Origin: a virus
Direction: 5' to 3' (one strand)
DNA: 31,873 bases
IMG/VR virus record: IMGVR_UViG_3300030108_000480
Location: 1-31,873 of that record
Below, piece after piece: positions 16,238-23,341 of this stretch. The translations under genes and the position numbers were made by a program. Below the pieces are notes generated by a model. The model was not told the DNA's origin, did no database searches, and worked only from the letters and a program-made list of their open reading frames with translations. Numbering within the stretch: position 1 is the first letter of the stretch; each line of letters starts with the position of its first letter.

Positions 16238-17556
16238 GCCATCCAGCTCCCACTCGCCGCGTTTGGTCGGCTGTAATATGTGTCTTCAATCTGTGGTGCC
16301 GCCTGCCGTATAGAAACGGCCAAAGTGCGCATACAGTCGGCGTCATGGCTTGACCAATCGTGGGCGGGACGTGACCTAAATATCAGGTTCTTCGGGTCGT
16401 ACACCCGGTGGTAATACCGCAGGCTCTCCAACAACCGCTTGCACTTGTCACGATCAATAAAACACTTGGGCAAGGTCATCTTGACCGCGTTGATGCCTTC
16501 TTCCAACGGCAGCTTGGGGGCGGCCCGGAAGTTGATACCAAGGCTCAAGGCCGTCTCCTGGCGGGTCTTGCCGGTGCCTAACTCACGCTGCGTAATATCA
16601 TGCGGGGCATAGTGGGCCTCATACACATAACCATGCTGCTGCGCCTTCTGATCCAACAAATCCGCATAATAAGGCAGACCCTCGCCGGTCATGTTGACAT
16701 GATCGATAATGCTGATACTGCGGTTGCCATGCGCCATTTGCGCCCAGATGATGCTGGTGCTGTCATTAATGCCCAAGTCCCAAAAGGTCTGCACCTTAAA
16801 CGCAGGGTCATGGGGGATACGACCAATCTGGTCGTTCTCTTCCATGCCTTGCAGCTCTTTATTGTAGACGGCACCAGGGACATTGCTTTCAAAACTGCAC
16901 TCAAATTCAGCTTCATATATGCCTTCTGGCATGGTGCTTTTTGCAGCTTGCAGCTCTTCGTCTGGCAAGATGCCGGTTTCAGACGCCTTGTAGACCGCAC
17001 AGTGCCAATCAGGGTCTTCCTTGGCGTGGCTGTAATAATCGTAAAGCGTATTGTGGCCCATCGGGGTGCCCACAAATATGCAATACGTCTGCTCGCCCTC
17101 AAGGCCGTTACGGTCGGCCAGGGCGGGGCGTACAATCTCAGGAAAGATCGTGTTATCCATCAAGCCAGCCTCATCGATGATGAAGCCGTCAGAGAATATG
17201 CCCCTTAGATTCTGACCGCCTTTTTCACCGCTGAGAAGGCTGATGCGTGCGCCGTTGCCAAAGTCTGCACGCAGCTCGCTCTCGTTAAAGCGGGTGCCCG
17301 GTATGTTCGATGAAAACTGCTTCAGATAATCCCAGAGCGTTGACTTGGCTTGTCGGTAGGTCGGGCAGAGTAAGTGGAAGCGGGGGTTGGGCTTTTTGCT
17401 GGTTAAGGCGTCTCGCAGTAGGTGGTTGATGGCGCAGACCGATTTGCCGAAGCGTCTATGGGTGATAGCTACGCTATACCTATGCTGAGACCACGCCCGG
17501 TGTAGCTCGCGCTGAAGGTGCCGGGGGGCATACGGAATCTCTATGTTTTGCGCCAT
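16234..17556 (-). CDS. terL: Terminase large subunit
   Basis: A 440-residue packaging motor with ATPase and nuclease domains. The Walker A variant THRRFGKSV is at residues 32-40, with PTYRQAKSTLW after it. Walker B is GFIIDEA at 124-130, with the catalytic Glu at 129. VGTPMGHN (162-169) is the coupling motif. The RNase-H-like nuclease starts with FWDLGINDST (D260 and D265) and ends with HDWSSHDADCMRTLA near residue 415, which supplies further acidic metal ligands. Length is normal for short P22/marine terminases. The start at 17556 has only a weak GGGTCGGG upstream. The leader contains a CCTAGG-centred element repeated in the att region (see findings). Confidence 0.95.
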   Translation of the reverse strand: MAQNIEIPYAPRHLQRELHRAWSQHRYSVAITHRRFGKSVCAINHLLRDALTSKKPNPRFHLLCPTYRQAKSTLWDYLKQFSSNIPGTRFNESELRADFGNGARISLLSGEKGGQNLRGIFSDGFIIDEAGLMDNTIFPEIVRPALADRNGLEGEQTYCIFVGTPMGHNTLYDYYSHAKEDPDWHCAVYKASETGILPDEELQAAKSTMPEGIYEAEFECSFESNVPGAVYNKELQGMEENDQIGRIPHDPAFKVQTFWDLGINDSTSIIWAQMAHGNRSISIIDHVNMTGEGLPYYADLLDQKAQQHGYVYEAHYAPHDITQRELGTGKTRQETALSLGINFRAAPKLPLEEGINAVKMTLPKCFIDRDKCKRLLESLRYYHRVYDPKNLIFRSRPAHDWSSHDADCMRTLAVSIRQAAPQIEDTYYSRPNAASGSWMA

Positions 17557-17563
17557 TTTTTGC

Positions 17564-17615
17564 CCGACCCTAGGATTTGGTATCTTTAGGTCAGCCCTTT
17601 GTTTTCAATAACTTA
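17564..17615 (-). repeat. CCTAGG-centred element in the terS-terL gap
   Basis: On the minus strand this stretch reads TAAGTTATTGA, then GACCTAAAGAT, then AATCCTAGGGTCGG, directly ahead of terL. The last 14 bases recur exactly on the plus strand at 29462-29475, and the block 17568-17585 matches 29291-29308 at 16 of 18 positions, with the TCAATAACTTA block following in the same order at both places. It could be a regulator, integrase or packaging site; nothing in the sequence decides between these. Confidence 0.55.
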
Positions 17616-17722
17616 CGCGCTTGATTAACAAATCGCTTGCAAATGTCTATCTCATCGAGCCGCCAGATCGACCAAAAAGTGAGAGAAATAATCTGGCCTC
17701 GCGCGTACTTGTATGCTGGCAA
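17591..17722 (-). CDS. Doubtful short ORF between terS and terL
   Basis: A frame is open from just inside the 3' end of terS to 17591. It lacks ATG or GTG; the first possible start is TTG at 17722, giving 43 residues beginning (M)PAYKYARGQIISLTFWSIW and continuing DEIDICKRFVNQARKLLK. The amino acid pattern looks protein-like and amphipathic, but there is no Shine-Dalgarno sequence. It could be a remnant of a gene, a frameshifted extension of terS, or chance. Listed because it fills the only gap in the packaging operon. Confidence 0.25.
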   Translation of the reverse strand: MPAYKYARGQIISLTFWSIWRLDEIDICKRFVNQARKLLKTKG

Positions 17723-17741
17723 TACACAGATTTCGCGTTGT

Positions 17742-18206
17742 TTAGCTTGCCTCGTTAATTAAGCTGATCACAGTGCCAGCATCATCCTCATCAGCTTGAC
17801 GCGCAGCCACGTCATCAGAACCGTTTGACCAACTCAAAACAATCGCACCGTTTTGCGCTGTGTCTTCGGCTTTGTTCCGCAGACCTCTTGGCTGTTGCCT
17901 CGCATATGTCCATTTCAAGCTGTCAACTTGCAATCGCCTGCGCTGAACTTCGGCATTAGCTAATTGCTTATCGACATTCTCTAAGCCCTGCCTTGATACG
18001 TCATGGATCTCATCCGCAAGCGTCTCAGCGCCAATCGCTCTGGCCTTCGCATACATGTCATAAAGTTCTTCATCGCGCTGTACGGCTTGCAAAACCGTCA
18101 CACGATGCGGCATATCGTCACGCTTACAGATCGAGTTAAGAGACTTGCCATCAGCCAGCTCATCACAGATCGCCAACATCTTCTTCTTACTTAACTTGCC
18201 AGCCAT
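17742..18206 (-). CDS. terS: Terminase small subunit (Sf6-like)
   Basis: A 154-residue DNA-recognition subunit of the packaging motor. The first ~55 residues form a helix-turn-helix start (SKKKMLAICDELADGKSLNS, then MPHRVTVLQAVQRDEEL), followed by the hallmark MYAKARAIGAETLADEIHDV helix found in Sf6/P22-type small terminases, then DSLKWTYARQQPRGLRNK, also conserved. The C-terminus is acidic (DEDDAGTVISL). The ATG at 18206 overlaps the upstream stop (TGATG) and is preferred over a GTG one codon earlier. Its likely binding site (pac) may lie inside the gene or in the gap after it, which holds a repeated element. Confidence 0.88.
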   Translation of the reverse strand: MAGKLSKKKMLAICDELADGKSLNSICKRDDMPHRVTVLQAVQRDEELYDMYAKARAIGAETLADEIHDVSRQGLENVDKQLANAEVQRRRLQVDSLKWTYARQQPRGLRNKAEDTAQNGAIVLSWSNGSDDVAARQADEDDAGTVISLINEAS

Positions 18207-18457
18207 CACCTAAATCTCGCTGTTTTCTTCGCTATCCGTTTCGGCTGCTTTGACACGGCCTTGCCCGCTTTCTTGGCCTTACGCTTTGCTCTAGTTGTCG
18301 CCGCATACTCCGCTGAACTCAGCGCCTTGATTGCCGCCGTTGGCAAATAACGCTCGCCTGTGGCTTTCGGTCCTTGTGTTGATGGCTTTCCAGACTTCGT
18401 GCGCCACTTCTGCTTTGTCCACTTGTCCAGGCTCCGCTGCGATGCTTTCTTCGCCAT
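18206..18457 (-). CDS. Small basic protein, KWRTKSGKPS type
   Basis: An 83-residue, very basic protein. It contains SLDKWTKQKWRTKSGKPS, TGERYLPTAAIKALSSAEYA and QPKRIAKKTARFR. I recall this conserved pattern from marine phages and also from large algal viruses, where it is uncharacterised (a DUF-type family). It has no recognisable enzyme motif. Both ends overlap neighbours in TGATG junctions, so it is an intact member of the packaging operon. DNA or RNA binding is likely from charge only. Confidence 0.8.
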   Translation of the reverse strand: MAKKASQRSLDKWTKQKWRTKSGKPSTQGPKATGERYLPTAAIKALSSAEYAATTRAKRKAKKAGKAVSKQPKRIAKKTARFR

Positions 18458-18648
18458 CAGTCTCGATACCCGCCGCCCTTGGCCTTGTATTTCTTCGCAA
18501 CCATCTGCGCCTTACGAGCTGTCCATTGCCCAGGTCGACCGCCCTTACCACTAGCCTTTACACGCTTAAAAATCTCTTTCCGCATCGTCGGCTTGGTGTA
18601 ATTACCCGCTTTGTTCACCGTGCTCTTACGTTTCGCCCTTTTAGCCAT
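18457..18648 (-). CDS. Small basic protein, GRPGQWTARKAQ type
   Basis: A 63-residue protein when started at the ATG at 18648, which follows the upstream gene's stop closely. Hallmarks are YTKPTMRKEIFKRVK and GGRPGQWTARKAQMVAKKYK, ending GGGYRD. The GG-x-PGQWSARKAQ pattern is a known small uncharacterised family that I recall in phages and in large DNA viruses (DUF5872-like; name from memory). The protein is basic and probably binds nucleic acid or acts in head assembly. The stop overlaps the next start as TGATG. Confidence 0.8.
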   Translation of the reverse strand: MAKRAKRKSTVNKAGNYTKPTMRKEIFKRVKASGKGGRPGQWTARKAQMVAKKYKAKGGGYRD

Positions 18649-18944
18649 CAGCACTTCCACCGCTTACGCGCCTGCCTGATCCGACTGTTGGGATCGTTGC
18701 GCGTCTTCGCGCTTGCCTTCTTGAGCTGCCCCAACGACCTTGCGCAATAACTCTTACGCCGCTTCGCGTCCTTGCTTCCAGGCTTAACCTTACCAGTAAC
18801 AGCCGTTTGCAATTTACTTCCTGGGTTTGCCTTGCGGTAGGCCGCAACGCCTTTTTTAGTCATGCCAGCACCCTTACTTGCTGGCCTGTAGTTCGCGCCC
18901 TTACCGCTCGTCGTTCGCGATATAGGCTTCGCCTTCTTAGCCAT
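18648..18944 (-). CDS. Small basic Cys-containing protein (DUF6321-like)
   Basis: A 98-residue protein. The ATG at 18944 is preferred to a GTG at 18959 inside the upstream gene. The conserved core is GMTKKGVAAYRKANPGSKLQ, then TGKVKPGSKDAKRRKSYCAR, and the end is NDPNSRIRQARKRWKC. This matches my memory of DUF6321, a family common in cyanophages and marine podoviruses, with no known function. The conserved SYCAR and RRWKC cysteines are kept. It lies in a row of four tiny basic proteins ahead of the terminase genes, which hints at a shared role in packaging or in host nucleoid effects. Confidence 0.8.
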   Translation of the reverse strand: MAKKAKPISRTTSGKGANYRPASKGAGMTKKGVAAYRKANPGSKLQTAVTGKVKPGSKDAKRRKSYCARSLGQLKKASAKTRNDPNSRIRQARKRWKC

Positions 18945-19068
18945 AGCTGCGCTTGCCACGCTTCATGGTCGCGCCTTTCTTGCCCGCTGCTTTCTTCGCA
19001 GCAGCCATGCCTTTTTTGGTGTACGGAAACTTTTTCATCTTACCTGACTTCATTTTTACATTTGGCAT
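18937..19068 (-). CDS. Small basic protein, KKFPYTKKGM type (43 aa)
   Basis: A 43-residue protein starting PNVKMKSGKMKKFPYTKKGM and ending RGKRSYG, made mostly of Lys, Ala and Gly. The KFPYTKKGMAAAKKAA motif recurs in many short marine phage proteins as I recall, and sometimes in two or three copies per genome. The ATG at 19068 has GGAG six bases upstream; an ATG one codon earlier sits too close to it. A much longer upstream extension is rejected because its composition is not protein-like. This is the first gene after the candidate late promoter. Confidence 0.75.
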   Translation of the reverse strand: MPNVKMKSGKMKKFPYTKKGMAAAKKAAGKKGATMKRGKRSYG

Positions 19069-19172
19069 CATTAACTCCAAAAGTAATGGCGACATCCAGG
19101 GAGAAATGCCGCCATCGAGATAAGTTTCTAGGAGGAGAATTCGTTTCAAAGACAGGACTCCGAAACTAGAAA

Positions 19173-19202
19173 TTTTTACCCTGTTTTCGTAAGCAACGTC
19201 AA
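19173..19202 (-). promoter_or_regulatory. Candidate sigma70 late promoter
   Basis: On the minus strand a TTGACG hexamer (19202-19197) and TAAAAA (19178-19173) are 18 bases apart, about 105 bases before the first small basic protein gene at 19068. The -35 is close to consensus and the -10 is only fair. A perfect 7-bp inverted repeat sits just upstream at 19210-19230. It lies at the boundary between replication-side genes and packaging genes, where a late promoter is expected. Confidence 0.4.
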
Positions 19203-19209
19203 CATTGCC

Positions 19210-19230
19210 AAATCTAAATGCACTAGATTT
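19210..19230. promoter_or_regulatory. Inverted repeat, possible operator
   Basis: AAATCTA and TAGATTT form perfect 7-bp arms around a 7-base spacer (AATGCAC). It lies between the stop of the wHTH gene (19235) and the -35 of the candidate late promoter, a fitting place for an activator site. Which protein binds it is unknown; the Xre-type protein at 23454 and the wHTH protein at 19235 are candidates. Confidence 0.35.
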
Positions 19231-19234
19231 TGTG

Positions 19235-19660
19235 CTATAGCCTGTACCACAACCCCAACATAGCGCGTTCAAATCGCCTCTTCGCCGTGCTTGGGTGAAC
19301 GCCCATGCGCCTCGCAATAGCCTTCCACCGCGCACCTCGACGCCTTCTCGCCGCACTGTGTGCCGCAGCCCACACTAACGCCCGTTCGTCAGCGTCCAGC
19401 AGAATCGCCGCCTCTAACGCTAGATCATACCGCGTCACTTCTTTAGCATTGGCTGGCCCGACTGAAACAACCGCATCATTATATCCAAACGCTAAATTCG
19501 GATCATCAGGATATTCGGGCCAACACCCTTTAACCCGATGATCAACCGCCCGTGGCATACGCCTTTCAGTCTCCGCAGCCTCAAAAAAAAGCTGCACTAG
19601 CCCATCCACGTCATGCGCCTCGGCCTTCACCCGACTGCGCAGACTAGAACGGGATGCCAT
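19235..19660 (-). CDS. Winged-HTH protein, DUF6362-like
   Basis: A 141-residue protein with the start chosen at ATG 19660 (MASRSSLRS), overlapping the previous stop by 17 bases; an ATG one codon earlier is possible. The first half has AAETERRMPRAVDHRVKGCW, with a WPEYPDD segment. The second half is a helix-turn-helix: DERALVWAAAHSAARRRRGA, RWKAIARRMGVHPSTAKRR. This layout matches DUF6362, a family common next to small terminase in alphaproteobacterial prophages as I recall. The HTH resembles sigma-factor region 4, so it may act in transcription, perhaps of the late genes that follow. Confidence 0.75.
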   Translation of the reverse strand: MASRSSLRSRVKAEAHDVDGLVQLFFEAAETERRMPRAVDHRVKGCWPEYPDDPNLAFGYNDAVVSVGPANAKEVTRYDLALEAAILLDADERALVWAAAHSAARRRRGARWKAIARRMGVHPSTAKRRFERAMLGLWYRL

Positions 19661-20195
19661 CATCAAGCGGCTCTCTGGCATCGACAACCTTTGCGTCTGG
19701 AAAAACATCTTTCACCTCACCGACAAGTTTAAACCGCACATCAAGCAACCGTGCTGCTTCCTCAATACTAAACACCCTGGTGCCTTCCATTTGCTTCGAC
19801 GCCTTCCACGCCTCAACATTCGACCTCACAAACGCATAACGCTGGCCGTCGTCTGTCGTCACCTCCCACACTTCGGGATCAAGCCCTCCATGCCCTAATG
19901 CCGTCGCCTCATCACTCAGCGCTTTCCACGCCTTGATCATCACTGCCGCCTTTTTTCTCACGGCCTCAACGTCATTAGCATCGATAGCAGCATCCAGCTT
20001 TGCCTTTGCGGACCCAAACCTCGCCGCCGTGTCCACGCTCACCAGCCCAACCAGCCTATCCGCTCCCCAGCGCATCTCCATCTGATGCACCATCTCATCC
20101 AACGGCCTCAACGCATGGTACACACTTTCAGCAATCACGTTGCCGATCTCTTCGCTATTTATCAGCCTGTCTGGTCTTCGTTTACGTTGCATCAT
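19644..20195 (-). CDS. Conserved phage protein of unknown function
   Basis: A 183-residue soluble protein. The N-terminus has RLINSEEIGNVIAESVYHAL, a helical middle has KAKLDAAIDANDVEAVRKKA and VMIKAWKALSDEA, and a central beta part has EVWEVTTDDGQRYAFVRSNV. It ends EPLDDGIPF. I recognise it only as a recurrent neighbour of DUF6362-like genes in alphaproteobacterial prophages, with no known activity. It is the first gene after the AT-rich regulatory gap at 20196-20439, and AGG lies about seven bases before the ATG. Confidence 0.7.
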   Translation of the reverse strand: MMQRKRRPDRLINSEEIGNVIAESVYHALRPLDEMVHQMEMRWGADRLVGLVSVDTAARFGSAKAKLDAAIDANDVEAVRKKAAVMIKAWKALSDEATALGHGGLDPEVWEVTTDDGQRYAFVRSNVEAWKASKQMEGTRVFSIEEAARLLDVRFKLVGEVKDVFPDAKVVDAREPLDDGIPF

Positions 20196-20439
20196 CCGAC
20201 CTCATAATTGTGTGTGCCGCGCCCAAGGCGCACACACAATGGGGTTATTATATAAGGGGTTATGTGTTACATAGTTAAGTAATTGATATTGCAACATTAT
20301 TTACATTGTGTGTACCCCGTGTGTTACATTAGACTTTTAATCAATGATTTCATGCACTTAACTGCTATTTTTCACTTATTTTGCCTAATTTTGTACAAAA
20401 CATGACACACAACTCTAATTACCGTTATACTTCAGAGAC
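20196..20439 (-). promoter_or_regulatory. AT-rich regulatory or origin-like gap
   Basis: This 244-base gap between the primase-helicase gene and the 183-residue gene has no ORF. It has an exact inverted repeat, ATTGTGTGTGC (20207-20217) against GCACACACAAT (20230-20240). TGTGTTACAT is repeated at 20263-20272 and 20320-20329, and GGGGTTAT at 20241-20248 and 20256-20263. A minus-strand TATAAT lies at 20252-20247 without a good -35. The inverted repeat lies between this -10 and the gene start, as an operator would. Position beside the primase also suits a replication origin. Confidence 0.5.
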
Positions 20440-22440
20440 TTAACCCCATTTTGGCCTATTTACGACCCTATAACCTTTGCGTGTTTCATGGGTGATATAT
20501 CCATCACTTTCGAGGTCATAAAACGCCTTCATCACCACGCCTTTTTTCCACTGATTAACCACCCGTGGCAGCGCCGTCCGCACGGCCCTGCCCGACCGTG
20601 ACTTGAATGGAGACCCATCCTTTTCTGCTTCTTCCACAGCATCAAGAACCGCCCTTTTGACGTTACGCCCCTCAATCCGAGCAATGGCATCGTCGGACGT
20701 TGGCAGCGTGAGCACGCCAGCTTCCCATATCAGTTTGATGTCGGTCTCATTATCCACAGCCGAATAGTTTGATTTCTTTCTCGACAACGTCCGCACCTCA
20801 TCCATATCTGCGTCTCTAGACAGATATGAGCGGCTCCTGACGCTGTTCTCCCACGCCGTGCTACCCGACATACCAGAACCACTAGCAAGCCCTGAGAGGC
20901 TTGGATGGGCCAACAGGATGACGGTTGCATTGAACTGCGTGCAGAGAGAGCCACAATAAGACTTAATGAACGTATTAACCTCACGTCGGACGTTCTCTGA
21001 ACCGCCAAAAAAATCAGTGGCATTATCCAATATGACGCATATCTCATCGGCATCACCCTTCGCCGCCTCAACCGCCTTCACCAAATCCGCATAGAAGATG
21101 GTCGGCTGATCCTCGCCAGCGTTGGGAAACGTAACGACAATGTTATCCTCACCCACACGCGGCCACAGATACACATTCTCAGGCGCAGAGCCAAAGGCGT
21201 CATCGATTCCCCTGGATTGATTAATATCAATCTGCCGCCGGTCAATCTCTTGCTTATCATCCTCACATAGCACGCACAGCACCGGCATTTTGCTCGTACC
21301 GATACCCATGAACGCCTCACCATCTGCCACAGCGTTGGCAAGCTGCTGCACAATCAGCGTCTTGCCGACGCCGCCTTGTCCAAACAGCAGCGACACGGCA
21401 CGCTTGGGAAACCACTGATTGAGTAGCCACTGACGCTCTGGGACAGGTCCGGAGACCTCAGAAGCCCTGTACATTCCTTGCGGTAGCCCCGTGTCCTCAT
21501 CGACCTCTATGACCGCCTGGGGCGGCTCTACGGGCTTCTGTTCCTTGCGCCGGAACTCCCCAACGTCAAATCCATAGTCCTTCGCCATATAAAAGATTGA
21601 CCCAGCGCCTACCCGCCGCACGTCTTTAATCGACTTCCACACCCGGTCAGTCTCATCACGATCATACTTCTGCGACCGTTGACTAAACCGATGCCATAGC
21701 TCATATCCCTCATCAGCCACGGCACCCTTGAGGCTTAACGCCATGCGCACCCAATCCTCGTAGTGCCAATCGTCATTGGGTATATGCGCTAGGGCGACAT
21801 CGATCTCTTTAACCTCGCCGGTCAGCTCTTGCGTAGCAAACCAATCCATCTGCTGCGGCGAACCGTTCGCCTTACGCCCCTTCGGCTTGCCGTGTTTCGA
21901 GAGCATCGTATTGCTCATGGCAACAAACTCTCTGAGCTGATCCGGCGTAACCGCCGTCAGCTTGTCCACGGGTATATCGGCCAAGGTATCGTCCACCCAT
22001 TTATATTTCTTTTTCGTATCTGGGTGGATACCGCTGGCAACAAACTGCTGCCCCTCGGCCAGTATCTCAACGGCGCAGTCTTTGCCTTTTATATGAAATA
22101 CCGCCGTTCTCATCTTCGGTACGGCCTCTGTGCAGCGAAATACAAACAGAGCTTTTGGAGCCATGCCAATACGCTGCGGCGCAAAGCCTAGTTCTTCTGT
22201 AATGACTTCCTCAAACTGCTGCGCAATCCGATGGTCATACACGTCAACATCGACGGCGACGACATGCGATTTGCCGCCCGTCAGCACGCCTGTATTATTT
22301 CCATTGTATTTATGAAAATCCAGCGCAGCATCTGGCCGTTTCTGCCAACCTTCTAGGATTGGCTTCTTGCCTACCAGCGGCGTTGTATCGTAGCCCAGCC
22401 CGACAAGTATCGGCGCGTGAACGGCGTAGCGTTGCATCAT
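20440..22440 (-). CDS. Primase-polymerase / helicase fusion
   Basis: A 666-residue replication protein. Residues ~1-180 are a bifunctional primase-polymerase domain: GKKPILEGW near 24-32, the metal-binding strand VVAVDVDVYDH (60-70, D64 and D66), and VASGIHP (134-140). Residues ~205-275 look like a PriCT domain (DDWHYEDWVRMALSLKGA, RVWKSIKDV). From about 335 on there is a RepA-like hexameric helicase core: Walker A FGQGGVGKT (353-361), then VLCVLCEDD and a Walker B region CVILDNATDFFGG near 465-480. The C-terminal ~90 residues look like a winged helix (AFYDLESDGYITHETRKGYR). It should open the origin and prime synthesis. No DNA polymerase gene accompanies it, so the host enzyme is probably recruited. 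Confidence 0.88.
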   Translation of the reverse strand: MMQRYAVHAPILVGLGYDTTPLVGKKPILEGWQKRPDAALDFHKYNGNNTGVLTGGKSHVVAVDVDVYDHRIAQQFEEVITEELGFAPQRIGMAPKALFVFRCTEAVPKMRTAVFHIKGKDCAVEILAEGQQFVASGIHPDTKKKYKWVDDTLADIPVDKLTAVTPDQLREFVAMSNTMLSKHGKPKGRKANGSPQQMDWFATQELTGEVKEIDVALAHIPNDDWHYEDWVRMALSLKGAVADEGYELWHRFSQRSQKYDRDETDRVWKSIKDVRRVGAGSIFYMAKDYGFDVGEFRRKEQKPVEPPQAVIEVDEDTGLPQGMYRASEVSGPVPERQWLLNQWFPKRAVSLLFGQGGVGKTLIVQQLANAVADGEAFMGIGTSKMPVLCVLCEDDKQEIDRRQIDINQSRGIDDAFGSAPENVYLWPRVGEDNIVVTFPNAGEDQPTIFYADLVKAVEAAKGDADEICVILDNATDFFGGSENVRREVNTFIKSYCGSLCTQFNATVILLAHPSLSGLASGSGMSGSTAWENSVRSRSYLSRDADMDEVRTLSRKKSNYSAVDNETDIKLIWEAGVLTLPTSDDAIARIEGRNVKRAVLDAVEEAEKDGSPFKSRSGRAVRTALPRVVNQWKKGVVMKAFYDLESDGYITHETRKGYRVVNRPKWG

Positions 22441-22619
22441 TCCTTAAAAATCTCCCTGATTTCTTCCGCGACTCGCGACACTTGCTTCATGTCAGATAGA
22501 TCGACGTGACGATGATGCGCCTCATCAATAAGCCTTTCTGCCGCCACCCCACACGCTTCCTTAAAACCTGCAGCGTAGCCTTTACAGTAGGAATCTAATG
22601 TTTCGTATTGTTTGATCAT
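22437..22619 (-). CDS. Small helical protein of unknown function (60 aa)
   Basis: A 60-residue protein started at the ATG at 22619, which overlaps the preceding stop in an ATGA junction; its own stop overlaps the primase start. The sequence begins MIKQYETLDSYCKGYAAGFK and continues AAERLIDEAHHRHVDLSD, with a final amphipathic helix REIREIFKE-like. It contains two Cys but no paired metal-binding motif. No family recognised. The tight coupling to the primase gene suggests a replication-linked accessory role, which is inference. Confidence 0.65.
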   Translation of the reverse strand: MIKQYETLDSYCKGYAAGFKEACGVAAERLIDEAHHRHVDLSDMKQVSRVAEEIREIFKE

Positions 22620-23341
22620 TGCCCATATTCCTGTTCTGCGATTTGACAAAGAAAATCACAATCAGGTGCTAACGGCTGCGTCACAGATTGATTTACGGGA
22701 ACCTCATCAATAAAAACGCGCTCATCATTCACCCTTGCCAACCGCGCCCCGACTTGGCGACTGAGTTTTGCCATGCGATTAAACTGTTCTGGAAAATGCT
22801 TACGGACTAACGCCCAATAAGCTGGGCTTGTTGCTTTACAACAGGGCAAACAATTCGCGTTGGGAAATCCCAGTGCATATGTTAATGGCGGTTTGATTCC
22901 CGCCTTTTCAATCATGGACAAGCAACCGGCCTTTGTAATGCCGCGTTCAATTAACGGAGCGGCAACATCTAAATCAGGCCAATGCTCTTGCATTGCAGCA
23001 AAGCGTTTTACGTCTGCCGCGTCAGCGGTATAGCCAAAAATATGTAAGTCATCATCGTGTTGAAACTGTAAGCGCGGTTTAATTTTCAGCTCAGACGTGC
23101 AAGGCGCACCGGCGACGCCAGCGATATATTTTCTTTTTTCCCATACGTCCCATGTGTCTTTGAATTTTTCACTTTTTAAAATCAAAACAGATTTATCAAA
23201 CCACTGTTCGCAGTCGCGCAGAAATCTTTGATTGTCTTCATGCTCTGCGCCCGTGTCGCAGTAGGCAATCACGTCTGGCGCACTGAGCTTCGTTGCAACC
23301 GCTGAAGCTGCGCCACAACTAAACCAACTGACCTTTCTCAC
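22616..23341 (-). CDS. PAPS-reductase-like PP-loop enzyme
   Basis: A 241-residue protein of the adenine nucleotide alpha hydrolase superfamily, starting with GTG at 23341 in a GTGA overlap. The PP-loop is SCGAASA (residues 8-14), a variant of SGGKDS. It is followed by CDTGAEHEDN (28-37), APCTSELKIKP (79-89), IFGYTADAADVKR (101-113), and LGFPNANCLPCCKA (157-170). The cysteines at 81, 140, 164, 167 and 168 could hold a metal or Fe-S cluster. Such phage proteins are annotated as phosphoadenosine phosphosulfate reductase, but the reductase Cys motif of CysH is not seen. Sulfur assimilation, nucleic acid sulfur modification (DndC-like) or base modification are all possible. Confidence 0.8.
   Translation of the reverse strand: MRKVSWFSCGAASAVATKLSAPDVIAYCDTGAEHEDNQRFLRDCEQWFDKSVLILKSEKFKDTWDVWEKRKYIAGVAGAPCTSELKIKPRLQFQHDDDLHIFGYTADAADVKRFAAMQEHWPDLDVAAPLIERGITKAGCLSMIEKAGIKPPLTYALGFPNANCLPCCKATSPAYWALVRKHFPEQFNRMAKLSRQVGARLARVNDERVFIDEVPVNQSVTQPLAPDCDFLCQIAEQEYGQ

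Noticed and set aside
16600-17208. Long plus-strand ORF (202 codons) opposite terL
   Set aside because: Fully antisense to a well-supported terminase with intact ATPase and nuclease motifs; no start signal or family match.
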